A program made the translations under genes and the position numbers. From Alkalibacterium sp049389645 (GTDB lineage Bacteria; Bacillota; Bacilli; Lactobacillales; Carnobacteriaceae_A): 64,000 bases of DNA. Below, piece after piece: positions 17,003 through 25,439 of this stretch. The stretch spans positions 1,922,001 to 1,986,000 of the forward strand of contig NZ_CP186540.1 in NCBI RefSeq assembly GCF_049389645.1, read 5' to 3'. How positions within the stretch are numbered: position 1 is the first letter of the stretch; every line of letters begins with the position of its first letter. The notes beneath the pieces were generated by a model, which saw only the letters and a program-made list of their open reading frames with translations, did no database searches and was not told the DNA's origin.

Positions 17003-18352
17003 ATGGACCAGGAGTACCTAACAGTCACGCAATTAACGCGTTACGTTAAACGCAAGTTTGATTATGATCCTTATTTAGAACGCGTATTTGTTAAAGGAGA
17101 AATCTCGAACTTCAATCCCAAAAGGCGTAACAGCCATCAGTATTTCAGCATCAAAGATCAAGGAGCTAAACTGTCGGCTGTTTTATTTTACAATGAGCAG
17201 AAAAAGCTGACCGTGGATCTGGAAGAAGGCATGAGTGTCTTAGCTGTCGGCCGCTTGTCAGTATATGAAAAAACAGGGTCTTATCAACTTTATATCGATC
17301 ATATCGAGCCCGAAGGATTAGGCCAACTTTATGCGGCATATGAACAGACCAAAAAGAAATTGGCTGAAGAAGGCTGGTTTGACAGTGATCGAAAAAAACA
17401 ACTCAAGCGATTCCCTAAAAAAATCGGGATCATCACGAGTCAAAGCGGCGCTGTTATCCGCGATATTCAAACGACCATAGAGCGTCGTTTTCCAATCGTA
17501 GAGTTGTATCTTTTTCCTACCGTCGTTCAAGGAGAAAAGGCGGCAGATTCAATCGTTAAAAGCATTCAAAAAGCGGACCAGGAGTATGACCTTGACACCT
17601 TGATCGTCGGGCGTGGAGGAGGCTCCTTTGAAGACCTCTTTCCATTCAACGAGGAAAAGGTGGCACTGGCCATCGCGCTTGCGCAAACACCTATCATTTC
17701 ATCCGTTGGTCATGAAACAGATACGACCTTGGCCGATCTAGCTGCTGATGTAAGAGCGGCGACTCCGACTGCGGCAGCAGAACTAGCTGTACCTGTTTTG
17801 ACGGATGAAGTAGGAAGGATCGATTTAAACCGCCAGCGCGTGATGCAGGCCATGACCACAACGATCAGACGAGAAAAAGAAAGAGTCAGCCGTTTGGAAC
17901 AGTCTTATATCTTTAGACAGCCAAGACGATTATATGATGGCTATAGTCAGAACCTTGACCAATTGAAAGAACAACTGGTGCGCCGGATGGATGAGCAGCT
18001 TAAAGAAGATAAATACCATGTACATTTGTTGAACCAGCAATTGAAATCATTTAATCCAAGCGCTCAAGTCAAACAAGCGTCATTAAACGTGGATCAACTA
18101 ACAAAACAATTGATGACAGCAACAAAACAGCACGTAAAAAATGAGCAGAATGATGTGAATGCTTTGATTCAATCACTCGATCATTTATCGCCCTTGAAAA
18201 TCTTGAGTCGTGGTTATTCGATCACGCAAAGTGAAAAAGGCATTGTGAAATCAGTCGATCAAGTCAAAGAAAACGAACGTATCGATATAACCGTGGCGGA
18301 TGGTTTCATACAAGCCACTGTAGAAGCGACGATCAAAAAAGAAATCGAATAA
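17003..18352 (+). CDS. xseA: Exodeoxyribonuclease VII large subunit
   Basis: A 449-residue catalytic subunit of exonuclease VII, which degrades single-stranded DNA in both directions. It has an N-terminal OB-fold (YLTVTQLTRYVKRKFDYDPYLERVFVKGEISNF begins the protein), then the catalytic domain with GIITSQSGAVIRDI, VGRGGGSFEDLFPFN and SVGHETDTTLADLAADVRAATPTAAAE, then a coiled-coil region that binds XseB. ATG follows AGGAAGG. xseB follows after 12 bases. Confidence 0.96.
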   Translation: MDQEYLTVTQLTRYVKRKFDYDPYLERVFVKGEISNFNPKRRNSHQYFSIKDQGAKLSAVLFYNEQKKLTVDLEEGMSVLAVGRLSVYEKTGSYQLYIDHIEPEGLGQLYAAYEQTKKKLAEEGWFDSDRKKQLKRFPKKIGIITSQSGAVIRDIQTTIERRFPIVELYLFPTVVQGEKAADSIVKSIQKADQEYDLDTLIVGRGGGSFEDLFPFNEEKVALAIALAQTPIISSVGHETDTTLADLAADVRAATPTAAAELAVPVLTDEVGRIDLNRQRVMQAMTTTIRREKERVSRLEQSYIFRQPRRLYDGYSQNLDQLKEQLVRRMDEQLKEDKYHVHLLNQQLKSFNPSAQVKQASLNVDQLTKQLMTATKQHVKNEQNDVNALIQSLDHLSPLKILSRGYSITQSEKGIVKSVDQVKENERIDITVADGFIQATVEATIKKEIE

Positions 18353-18364
18353 AAGGAGACTATT

Positions 18365-18580
18365 ATGGATAAAGAATTAAGCTTTGACGATGCAATGAAA
18401 GAGCTGGAAACCATTGTTCAAAAACTAGAACAAGGGGACGTTCCGCTTGAGGCCGCGCTGGATCAATTTCAAGAAGGCATCAAACTGAGTCGCTATTGTA
18501 AGAGCATTGTAGAAGATGCAGAAAAAACAGTGACTAAAATGATCAACGAAAACGGCAGCGAAGAAATATTGGAAGATTAA
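18365..18580 (+). CDS. xseB: Exodeoxyribonuclease VII small subunit
   Basis: A 71-residue helical protein with the family pattern SFDDAMKELETIVQKLEQGD, PLEAALDQFQEGIKL. Several copies bind the XseA coiled coil. AAGGAG precedes the ATG at 7 bases. Confidence 0.95.
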   Translation: MDKELSFDDAMKELETIVQKLEQGDVPLEAALDQFQEGIKLSRYCKSIVEDAEKTVTKMINENGSEEILED

Positions 18581-18629
18581 AAATACAATTTGATGCAAGT
18601 TTGGTTGAATGACGATAAAGGAGTCTACT

Positions 18630-19511
18630 ATGCATTTTCAGACGTTTACAAAAGAGTATAAAGAACCATTTGAAACGTATCTAATCGAGTTGATCACAAA
18701 CGAAAGTCAGACAGTCATCGAAGAAGCGATGTGCTATTCCTTGGAAGCGGGTGGGAAAAGATTACGTCCATTACTTCTTATTGCTTTAGTCAAGGCATTC
18801 AAAAAAGATGAAACACAAGCGTATCCTTTCGCTGCTGCTCTGGAAATGATTCACACGTATTCCCTGATTCACGATGATCTACCGGCAATGGATGATGATG
18901 ATTTAAGAAGAGGGAAGCCGACAAACCATATCAAATATTCCGAAGCAACGGCTATTTTAGCTGGCGATGCGCTGCTGACCAAAGCCTTTGAAGTCATGAC
19001 AGATGGGACTTGTTCAAATGAAATCAAACTCCTCCTGATCAAAGAATTGGCTCGATCATCCGGTTATGAAGGGATGGTCGGGGGACAGCAAGCCGATATG
19101 GACGGGGAACATAAACAATTAAGTCTCATAGAAATAGAGTCTATTCACTCCCGCAAAACAGGGATGCTGATTCATTTCGCCTTTAAAGCTGCAGGTCTGC
19201 TTGCAAAAGTCGATGCGGAAACATTAAATGACTTGAATACCATTGCCAAGAAGATAGGCATCGCTTATCAAATAAGGGATGACATTTTAGATGTCAGTGG
19301 TTCTGAGGAAGAACTAGGTAAACGTGTCGGAGCGGATGCAAAACAGGGTAAGAGTACGTATCCGTCATTACTCGGCATGGAACGAGCACATAAGCTTTTT
19401 GACGACCAATTAAATGAAGCTTTGCTCTTAAACAGAGCCATTCTTGAACGCGAAGAAAACTATGATGAAGAGTTGCTGGACTCATTTATCGAATCGTTAA
19501 AATTGAATTGA
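18630..19511 (+). CDS. ispA: Farnesyl diphosphate synthase / short-chain polyprenyl synthetase
   Basis: A 293-residue trans-prenyltransferase condensing IPP with allylic diphosphates to geranyl and farnesyl diphosphate, the precursor of undecaprenyl phosphate. Motifs are GGKRLRPLL, the first Asp-rich motif HDDLPAMDDDDLRRG and the second DDILD. ATG at 18630 is preferred to 18609, as AAAGGAG lies between them. Bacillus has dxs next; its absence here fits the mevalonate route of most Lactobacillales. Confidence 0.94.
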   Translation: MHFQTFTKEYKEPFETYLIELITNESQTVIEEAMCYSLEAGGKRLRPLLLIALVKAFKKDETQAYPFAAALEMIHTYSLIHDDLPAMDDDDLRRGKPTNHIKYSEATAILAGDALLTKAFEVMTDGTCSNEIKLLLIKELARSSGYEGMVGGQQADMDGEHKQLSLIEIESIHSRKTGMLIHFAFKAAGLLAKVDAETLNDLNTIAKKIGIAYQIRDDILDVSGSEEELGKRVGADAKQGKSTYPSLLGMERAHKLFDDQLNEALLLNRAILEREENYDEELLDSFIESLKLN

Positions 19512-19533
19512 TGGTTTTTATAGAGGTGAAAAA

Positions 19534-20340
19534 GTGAAAAAAGAACGAGCAGATGATTTACTTGTAGAGCAAGGATGGGCAATAGACCGCGAAAAGGCTA
19601 AACGATTGATCATGTCAGGCAAAGCTTACACGAGTAAGGAAGAACAAATTTTTACAGCCGGTGAAAAGTTACCATATGATACCACTGTGTATATCAAAGG
19701 AGCAGATCAGCTCTATGTCAGTCGCGGTGGAATAAAATTGGAAAAAGCCCTTGAGGTTTTTGGCATTGTATTAAAGGAGCGGGTCGTTTTAGATATCGGC
19801 TCCTCAACGGGTGGCTTCACCGATGTGTGCTTGCAGCAGGGAGCAAAGCTTGTTTATGCCCTTGATGTCGGGACCAATCAGTTAGCGTGGAAACTGCGGA
19901 TCGATGAGCGTGTGGAAGTCATGGAACAAACTAATTTCAGACACGTCACAGCTGAGAATTTTAAAAAAGGGATACCTGATTTTGCAACGATTGATGTCTC
20001 ATTCATATCTCTAAAAAAAATATTTCCAACTTTAAAAACAGTTTTAGCTACCGGTGGAGAAGTGGTCGCACTGATCAAGCCGCAATTTGAAGCAGTCAAA
20101 GAAGATGTTGGCGAAAGAGGGATCATAACAGATCCAACTGTTCACCAGTACGTGCTGAATGACATTGTTAATTTTTTGTATGATGAAGGATTTGAAGTGA
20201 AAGAGGTCATTCCTTCACCCATTAAAGGTGGAAAAGGAAACAAGGAGTTTTTGGCTCACATCGCATTCAACCGAAGTATAAGTGAGCTTAAAACAGATCA
20301 TTTGAACAACGTAATAAAGGAGACTCTTTTCGATAATTAG
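19534..20340 (+). CDS. tlyA: TlyA-family rRNA 2'-O-methyltransferase (S4 + FtsJ)
   Basis: A 268-residue protein with an N-terminal S4 RNA-binding domain (RADDLLVEQGWAIDREKAKRLIMSGK) and an FtsJ-type SAM-dependent methyltransferase. SAM motif I is VVLDIGSSTGGFTDVCLQQGA, followed by YALDVGTNQLAWKLR and DFATIDVSFISLKKI. GTG at 19534 follows GAGGTG. Equivalent to Bacillus YqxC. Its substrate in this lineage is inferred only. Mycobacterial TlyA methylates 16S and 23S rRNA. Confidence 0.92.
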   Translation: MKKERADDLLVEQGWAIDREKAKRLIMSGKAYTSKEEQIFTAGEKLPYDTTVYIKGADQLYVSRGGIKLEKALEVFGIVLKERVVLDIGSSTGGFTDVCLQQGAKLVYALDVGTNQLAWKLRIDERVEVMEQTNFRHVTAENFKKGIPDFATIDVSFISLKKIFPTLKTVLATGGEVVALIKPQFEAVKEDVGERGIITDPTVHQYVLNDIVNFLYDEGFEVKEVIPSPIKGGKGNKEFLAHIAFNRSISELKTDHLNNVIKETLFDN

Positions 20341-20431
20341 TCATGTGTATATTTCAAAACGAGATATTAATATTTTTACGTTCTATGCATAAAATGTCTT
20401 GCAAATGTCATTAAAAAGCAAGACGTGGTTA

Positions 20432-20488
20432 TTGGCACTTAGGCTTAAAAGCAGTATAATAAGAGTGTATAAACTGTATAAATATACT
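20432..20488 (+). promoter_or_regulatory. Promoter and candidate ARG box before argR-recN
   Basis: TTGGCA (20432-20437), a 17-base spacer and TATAAT (20455-20460). Downstream, TGTATAAATATACT (20475-20488) matches the ARG consensus TGAATWWWWATTCA at 11 of 14 positions and contains the inverted repeat GTATA-AA-TATAC. A further TGTATA lies at 20466-20471. Position just after the start of transcription fits autorepression by ArgR. Confidence 0.6.
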
Positions 20489-20537
20489 GATGTGCTGCGG
20501 GGAAGGTGCGAAGGTAAATAGCATAGGAGTGAAAACC

Positions 20538-20987
20538 TTGAAAAAGAAAGAGAGACACCAATTATTAAGAAAGCTTGTGCAGCAGGATATTATTCGTAAA
20601 CAAGAAGATTTTGTCGACAGATTGCACGAAAGAGGTATTGAAGTCACTCAAGCGACGATTTCAAGAGATATTAAAGAACTTCAGTTGGTAAAAGTACCCG
20701 CTAAAGACGGCGGATACCGTTATAATTTACCTCCTGAAATGAATTATAATATATCTAAAAAATTGTCACGATTGATGAAGGATGCGTTTGTTTCTATTGA
20801 TATACAAAGAGAGTTTGTCTTGATCAAAACGCTCCCTGGAAATGCTTTTGCATTAGGCTCATTGATAGAAACAGCGAAATACAGTGAAATGTTTGCCTGT
20901 GTATCCGGAGATGATACGGTTTTGATCATTTGTCGTGATGAAGAAAGCGCTGAGCGTTTCCAAAGAAGAATTATCGCCTTTATTTAA
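20538..20987 (+). CDS. argR: Arginine repressor ArgR/AhrC
   Basis: A 149-residue arginine-responsive regulator. TTG at 20538 is chosen, 6 bases after TAGGAGTG; an in-frame ATG at 20490 has no ribosome site and would give an untypical extension. The N-terminal winged helix shows LHERGIEVTQATISRDIKELQLVKVP. The C-terminal hexamerisation and arginine-binding domain shows LPGNAFALGSLIETA and SGDDTVLIICRDEESAE. Its last 12 codons are followed by recN 31 bases later, the conserved argR-recN order. Confidence 0.93.
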   Translation: MKKKERHQLLRKLVQQDIIRKQEDFVDRLHERGIEVTQATISRDIKELQLVKVPAKDGGYRYNLPPEMNYNISKKLSRLMKDAFVSIDIQREFVLIKTLPGNAFALGSLIETAKYSEMFACVSGDDTVLIICRDEESAERFQRRIIAFI

Positions 20988-21018
20988 CTCAAACAATAAA
21001 GGCTTAGGAGGTTTGTCT

Positions 21019-22743
21019 TTGTTAGAATCGTTACGAATAAAGAATTTCGCGATTATTGAAGACTTGTTTTTAGGTTTTAATGCTGGAATGACTGTCTTAA
21101 CAGGAGAAACGGGAGCAGGTAAATCCATCATCATCGATGCAGTGGGTTTGCTGGCTGGAGGCAGGGGTTCGATAGAATTTGTTCGTTTTGGAGCTAAAAA
21201 GTGTGTGCTCGAGGGAGAATTCAGCTTTAAACCATCAGTAGACTTGATGGGCTTACTCGGTCAGCACGAAATAGAACACGATGACCATACGTTGCTCATT
21301 CAGCGGGAAATTTTTACGAGTGGGCGAACAGTTTGCCGAATAAACGGGAGCATCGTTACTATTGCAGTACTAAAAGAAATCGGAAGTCAATTGATCGATA
21401 TACATGGACAGAATGAACATCAAGAACTGATGGTGACTGAAAATCACAGCCATTTACTCGATTCTTTTGGCCCGAAAGAATTGTTGTCGACAAAAAAAGA
21501 ATATCGAAAAGTTTTTCATGAATATAAGCATTTAATTAAAGAACGTGAACAATGGCTATTCAACGAACAGGAACTTGCTCAACGACTGGATATATTAAGA
21601 TACCAGGTCAAAGAGATAGAAGCCGCAGACCTTCAGCCTAATGAGGAAGAAGAGTTACTTGAAGAAGAGAAAAAGCTGGTGAATCATCAAGCCATCGTAG
21701 AAGCTTTGTCTTCAAGCTATGCTACCTTACAAGGAGAAGAGTATAGCGGTCTGGATAGCGTTGGTAAAGCAATGGAAAAAATGTCGGCTGTTGAAAATAT
21801 CGACGAGTCATTCAAACATATTTCTGAAAGCCTGTCGACGGCGTTCTTTCAGCTACAAGAAGCGGCGAGCCAGATATATGCTGAACTAGACGGTTTGGAG
21901 TACGATGAAGAGCGACTGAATGAAATCGAAGAACGCTTAAATTTAATTCAACAACTTAAGCGGAAGTACGGCAATTCTGTCGAAGCTATACTAGAGCACT
22001 TTGAAAAATCTGATAAAGAGTTGAAACAGCTTGAAAACAGAGAAGAACAAGTGGATGGATTGAGCAGAAAAATAACAGCGACTCAAGCAGAAGCACAAAA
22101 GCAGGCGAGAGAGTTGTCTAAGTTAAGAAAACAAACAGCATTAGAGTTGGAAGAACGTATTCAGGAACAGTTGAAAGAACTTTATATGGAAAAAGTTAAA
22201 TTTTCCGTGATTTTTAAAGGTTCAGAGGAAGCAGAGGCAAAACTGGCTTTAACTGAACAAGGTTTTGATAAAATCGAGTTCTTTGTTTCGACGAACCCGG
22301 GGGAACCATTAAAAGCGTTAAATAAAGTAGCATCAGGTGGAGAACTTTCACGTATGATGCTCGCGATGAAGACGATATTCTCTCAATCACAAGGAATTAC
22401 AAGTATCATATTCGATGAAGTGGATACAGGCGTGAGTGGCCGCGTTGCCCAAGCGATAGCAGACAAAATTCATTCTGTCGCTAAGCACTCTCAAGTATTA
22501 TGTATCACGCATCTTCCGCAAGTGGCGGCTATGGCGGATCAGCATCTCTACATCAAAAAAACAATTGAAGCAGAACGCACACAAACAAGCGTTGAGAAAC
22601 TTGCTGAAAATGATAGGGTTGAAGAAATTGCCCGCATGTTATCAGGAGACGAACTGACTCAATTAACGAAAGAAACTGCAGATGAGCTTTTAAAACTAGC
22701 ACATGCGAAGAAAAAACGTATAAAAAAAGAGTCTCTTGCCTAG
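21019..22743 (+). CDS. recN: DNA repair protein RecN
   Basis: A 574-residue SMC-like ATPase acting early in double-strand break repair. TTG at 21019 follows TAGGAGG by 7 bases and gives the usual N-terminus LLESLRIKNFAIIEDL. Walker A is TGETGAGKSIIIDA. A long coiled coil spans about 150-380. ABC signature is ASGGELSRMMLAMK and Walker B IIFDEVDTGVSG. The lysine-rich last codons double as the T-tract of a terminator for the facing minus-strand gene. Confidence 0.95.
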   Translation: MLESLRIKNFAIIEDLFLGFNAGMTVLTGETGAGKSIIIDAVGLLAGGRGSIEFVRFGAKKCVLEGEFSFKPSVDLMGLLGQHEIEHDDHTLLIQREIFTSGRTVCRINGSIVTIAVLKEIGSQLIDIHGQNEHQELMVTENHSHLLDSFGPKELLSTKKEYRKVFHEYKHLIKEREQWLFNEQELAQRLDILRYQVKEIEAADLQPNEEEELLEEEKKLVNHQAIVEALSSSYATLQGEEYSGLDSVGKAMEKMSAVENIDESFKHISESLSTAFFQLQEAASQIYAELDGLEYDEERLNEIEERLNLIQQLKRKYGNSVEAILEHFEKSDKELKQLENREEQVDGLSRKITATQAEAQKQARELSKLRKQTALELEERIQEQLKELYMEKVKFSVIFKGSEEAEAKLALTEQGFDKIEFFVSTNPGEPLKALNKVASGGELSRMMLAMKTIFSQSQGITSIIFDEVDTGVSGRVAQAIADKIHSVAKHSQVLCITHLPQVAAMADQHLYIKKTIEAERTQTSVEKLAENDRVEEIARMLSGDELTQLTKETADELLKLAHAKKKRIKKESLA

Positions 22744-22764
22744 GTACTAGACGAGAGACTCTCT
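22722..22764 (-). terminator. Terminator of the small minus-strand gene, overlapping the recN 3' end
   Basis: On the minus strand GAGAGTCTC pairs with GAGACTCTT and is followed by seven T. Those T are the A-run encoding the last lysines of recN. On the plus strand there is no T-run, so it works mainly for the minus strand. Confidence 0.75.
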
Positions 22765-22786
22765 GAATTATTTAATTGTTGAGAAA

Positions 22787-22906
22787 TTACATCATGATGC
22801 TGAATAAAGAAGCAAATACTGGGATAACCATAGTAAGAACAAGAACACCGATCATAACACGTGTCATTGTACTTGAAGTTCTTTTATCATTTTTATTTTT
22901 AGGCAT
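22787..22906 (-). CDS. 39-residue single-pass membrane protein, DUF4044-like
   Basis: A short gene on the minus strand, ATG at 22906 and TAA ending at 22787, 39 residues. A basic N-terminus (MPKNKNDKRTSSTMTR) is followed by one hydrophobic segment (VMIGVLVLTMVIPVFASLF). This layout matches the short DUF4044-type proteins common in Lactobacillales, whose function is unknown. GTGGGTG about 8 bases upstream may serve as ribosome site. A dedicated terminator lies 23 bases after the stop, which supports a real transcript. It is convergent with recN. Confidence 0.75.
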   Translation of the reverse strand: MPKNKNDKRTSSTMTRVMIGVLVLTMVIPVFASLFSIMM

Positions 22907-23083
22907 AGGTTGTGCACCCACTTTCTTAAATCTTTTACGCTATAAGTGTACTGAAATTGGAAGGGAAATGCAAGTGAGAACTTGAGAGTTTCCAAAGTGT
23001 TCATATTTTGTTAATATAAATAGGTAAGCATTGTAACAAATAATGACAATGAATAAGTACTTTAAACAGGAGGAGATTTATTA

Positions 23084-24523
23084 ATGAGTAAACAAGAAGT
23101 CGGCGTTATAGGTATGGCCGTAATGGGTAAAAACTTAGCTTTAAATATTGAAAGCAGAGGATATTCCGTTTCTTTATACAATCGTACATCTTCAAAAACG
23201 ACTGCTGTTATTGAAGAAAATCCAGACAAAAATGTGGTCGCAACTTATGAATTGGAAGAATTTGTCAATTCTCTGGAAAAACCAAGAAAAATTTTGTTGA
23301 TGGTTCAGGCTGGTAAAGGAACAGATGCGGTCATTCAACAGTTACTCCCCTTCCTTGATAAAGGAGATATTTTAATTGACGGCGGTAACACCTTCTATCA
23401 AGATACCATCCGTCGCAGCAAAGAGTTAGCTGATTCAGGAATCAACTTTATCGGGACTGGTGTTTCTGGTGGTGAAGAAGGTGCACTAAAAGGACCTGCA
23501 ATCATGCCGGGTGGACAAAAAGAAGCATACGATTTAGTGTCACCTATTTTAGAGAAGATTGCAGCGAAAGCTCCAACTGACGGAGAACCATGTGTGACGT
23601 ATATTGGACCAAACGGTGCAGGCCACTATGTCAAAATGGTTCATAACGGTATCGAATACGGTGACATGCAGTTGATAGCAGAGTCGTATAACTTGTTAAG
23701 AGATATGGTTGGTTTATCAAACGAAGAAACAGCAGAGGTCTTCAATGAATGGAACGAAGGCGAACTGGACAGTTTCCTCATAGAGCTTACAGCTGATGCA
23801 TTGACTAAAAAAGATCCCGAAACAGGAGAATTCATGGTCGATGTCATTTTAGACCGTGCCGGAAATAAAGGAACAGGTAAATGGACATCACAAAGTGCCT
23901 TGGATTTAGGTGTGCCGTTACCACTTATTACCGAATCTGTTTTTGCGCGCTATATTTCAGCTTTGAAAGATGAACGTGTTGAGGCAAGTAAAGTGTTGCC
24001 TAAACCCGCAACCAAAGAGTACACAGGTGACAAAAAAGAATTGATCGAGAAAATGCGTGAAGCTTTATACTTCAGTAAAATCATGAGTTATGCACAAGGT
24101 TTTGCACAAATGCGCACAGCTTCTGATGAATACGACTGGAAACTCGAGTACGGTGAAATTGCCAAAATATTCCGTGCCGGCTGTATTATTCGTGCACGTT
24201 TCTTACAAAAAATCACGGAGGCTTACGAACGTGAGCCCGAACTTAAAAACTTAGTGCTAGATGAATACTTCTTGGATATTGCCGATAGATATCAGCAGTC
24301 CGTTAGAGATTTAGTTGGTTTGGCTGTTCAAGCAGGCGTACCAATACCGGCCTTTTCATCGGCCATCGCTTATTATGATTCTTATCGTTCAGAGCGTTTA
24401 CCAGCGAACATTATCCAGGCTCAACGTGATTACTTCGGAGCACATACGTATGAGCGTGTAGACAAAGAAGGAACATTCCACTTTGACTGGTACGGTAATG
24501 AAGGCGAAGAAAACTGGGATTGA
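23084..24523 (+). CDS. gnd: 6-phosphogluconate dehydrogenase, decarboxylating
   Basis: A 479-residue enzyme of the oxidative pentose phosphate pathway: 6-phosphogluconate + NADP+ to ribulose-5-phosphate + CO2 + NADPH. The Rossmann motif is VGVIGMAVMGKNLALNIESRG, followed by NRTSSKT. Substrate motifs are GTGVSGGEEGALKGPAIMPGG and GHYVKMVHNGIEYGDMQLI. The length is that of the long dimeric enzyme. ATG follows AGGAGG. It is monocistronic with a terminator. Confidence 0.97.
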   Translation: MSKQEVGVIGMAVMGKNLALNIESRGYSVSLYNRTSSKTTAVIEENPDKNVVATYELEEFVNSLEKPRKILLMVQAGKGTDAVIQQLLPFLDKGDILIDGGNTFYQDTIRRSKELADSGINFIGTGVSGGEEGALKGPAIMPGGQKEAYDLVSPILEKIAAKAPTDGEPCVTYIGPNGAGHYVKMVHNGIEYGDMQLIAESYNLLRDMVGLSNEETAEVFNEWNEGELDSFLIELTADALTKKDPETGEFMVDVILDRAGNKGTGKWTSQSALDLGVPLPLITESVFARYISALKDERVEASKVLPKPATKEYTGDKKELIEKMREALYFSKIMSYAQGFAQMRTASDEYDWKLEYGEIAKIFRAGCIIRARFLQKITEAYEREPELKNLVLDEYFLDIADRYQQSVRDLVGLAVQAGVPIPAFSSAIAYYDSYRSERLPANIIQAQRDYFGAHTYERVDKEGTFHFDWYGNEGEENWD

Positions 24524-24554
24524 TCAAGCAAGATAATAATGAATAAGTAAGATT

Positions 24555-24590
24555 AGTAGGTTTTCATTTCGAGAACCTACTATTTTCTTG
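24555..24590 (+). terminator. Terminator after gnd
   Basis: AGTAGGTTTTC (24555-24565) pairs with GAGAACCTACT (24571-24581), then ATTTTCTT. Confidence 0.8.
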
Positions 24591-24746
24591 TCACAATTCG
24601 TTATAACTTGTTATAAAATATTAAATTAGACTCTTCTAACATTTCTAATTAAACAAAAATATGGTAAACTTAAAGAGCATAATAACAGGCATTATAACAC
24701 TAATTTATAAAAATAAATGCACATAAAAGAAGTAGGAGTGGAAACC

Positions 24747-25439
24747 GTGGCAAAGATTTTAATTATAGAAGATGAAAAGAATTTAGCTCGATTTGTTGAA
24801 TTGGAATTAACCCATGAAGGATTTGAGACAGAGGTCCGTTTTGATGGTCGTTCAGGTCTTGAAGCTGCAACAGATGAAACTAAAGAGTGGGATATTGTAT
24901 TACTTGATTTAATGTTACCCGAATTAAACGGGATCGACGTGGCACGTCGTATTCGTCAAGTTAGTAATGTGCCAATTATCATGATGACGGCAAGAGATTC
25001 AGTCATTGACCGCGTTTCAGGTTTTGATCATGGTGCTGACGATTACGTAGTCAAGCCCTTTGCGATCGAAGAATTATTAGCGCGCATGCGTGCCTTGCTT
25101 CGTCGTATCGAAATCGAAACCGAAGAAAATGTGAGTCGTCAAACGACCATCACATACAGAGACATTACGGTAGAAAAAGAAAACCGTGTCGTCAAACGCG
25201 CAGATGAAGTCATTGAATTGACGAAGAGAGAATACGAGTTACTCGTTGAATTAATGGAAAACTTGAACATTGTCTTGTCACGTGAAGTATTATTGAATAA
25301 AGTCTGGGGATACGAAACGGAAGTTGAAACCAACGTGGTTGACGTGTATATCAGATACCTGCGCAACAAAATCGATGTTTCCGGAAAAGAAAGCTACATT
25401 CAAACGGTTAGAGGGACAGGATACGTGATGCGTACGTGA
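24747..25439 (+). CDS. OmpR-family response regulator, CovR/ArlR type
   Basis: A 230-residue regulator. GTG at 24747 follows AGGAGTG by 6 bases and restores the usual N-terminus AKILIIEDEKNLARFVELEL. The receiver domain carries the acidic pair EDE, phospho-acceptor Asp54 in LLDLMLPELNG, Thr and Lys of MMTARDS and VVKPF. The C-terminal winged helix ends in VRGTGYVMRT. The sequence ARFVELEL and SGFDHGADDYVVKPFAIEELLARMRALLRR is closest to CovR/CsrR and ArlR, global regulators of envelope and adhesion genes. The stop overlaps the GTG of the kinase gene. Confidence 0.92.
   Translation: MAKILIIEDEKNLARFVELELTHEGFETEVRFDGRSGLEAATDETKEWDIVLLDLMLPELNGIDVARRIRQVSNVPIIMMTARDSVIDRVSGFDHGADDYVVKPFAIEELLARMRALLRRIEIETEENVSRQTTITYRDITVEKENRVVKRADEVIELTKREYELLVELMENLNIVLSREVLLNKVWGYETEVETNVVDVYIRYLRNKIDVSGKESYIQTVRGTGYVMRT

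Noticed and set aside
22776..22985. Plus-strand frame of 69 codons after recN
   Set aside because: It is antisense to the small minus-strand membrane protein gene, which has a better start, composition and terminator.
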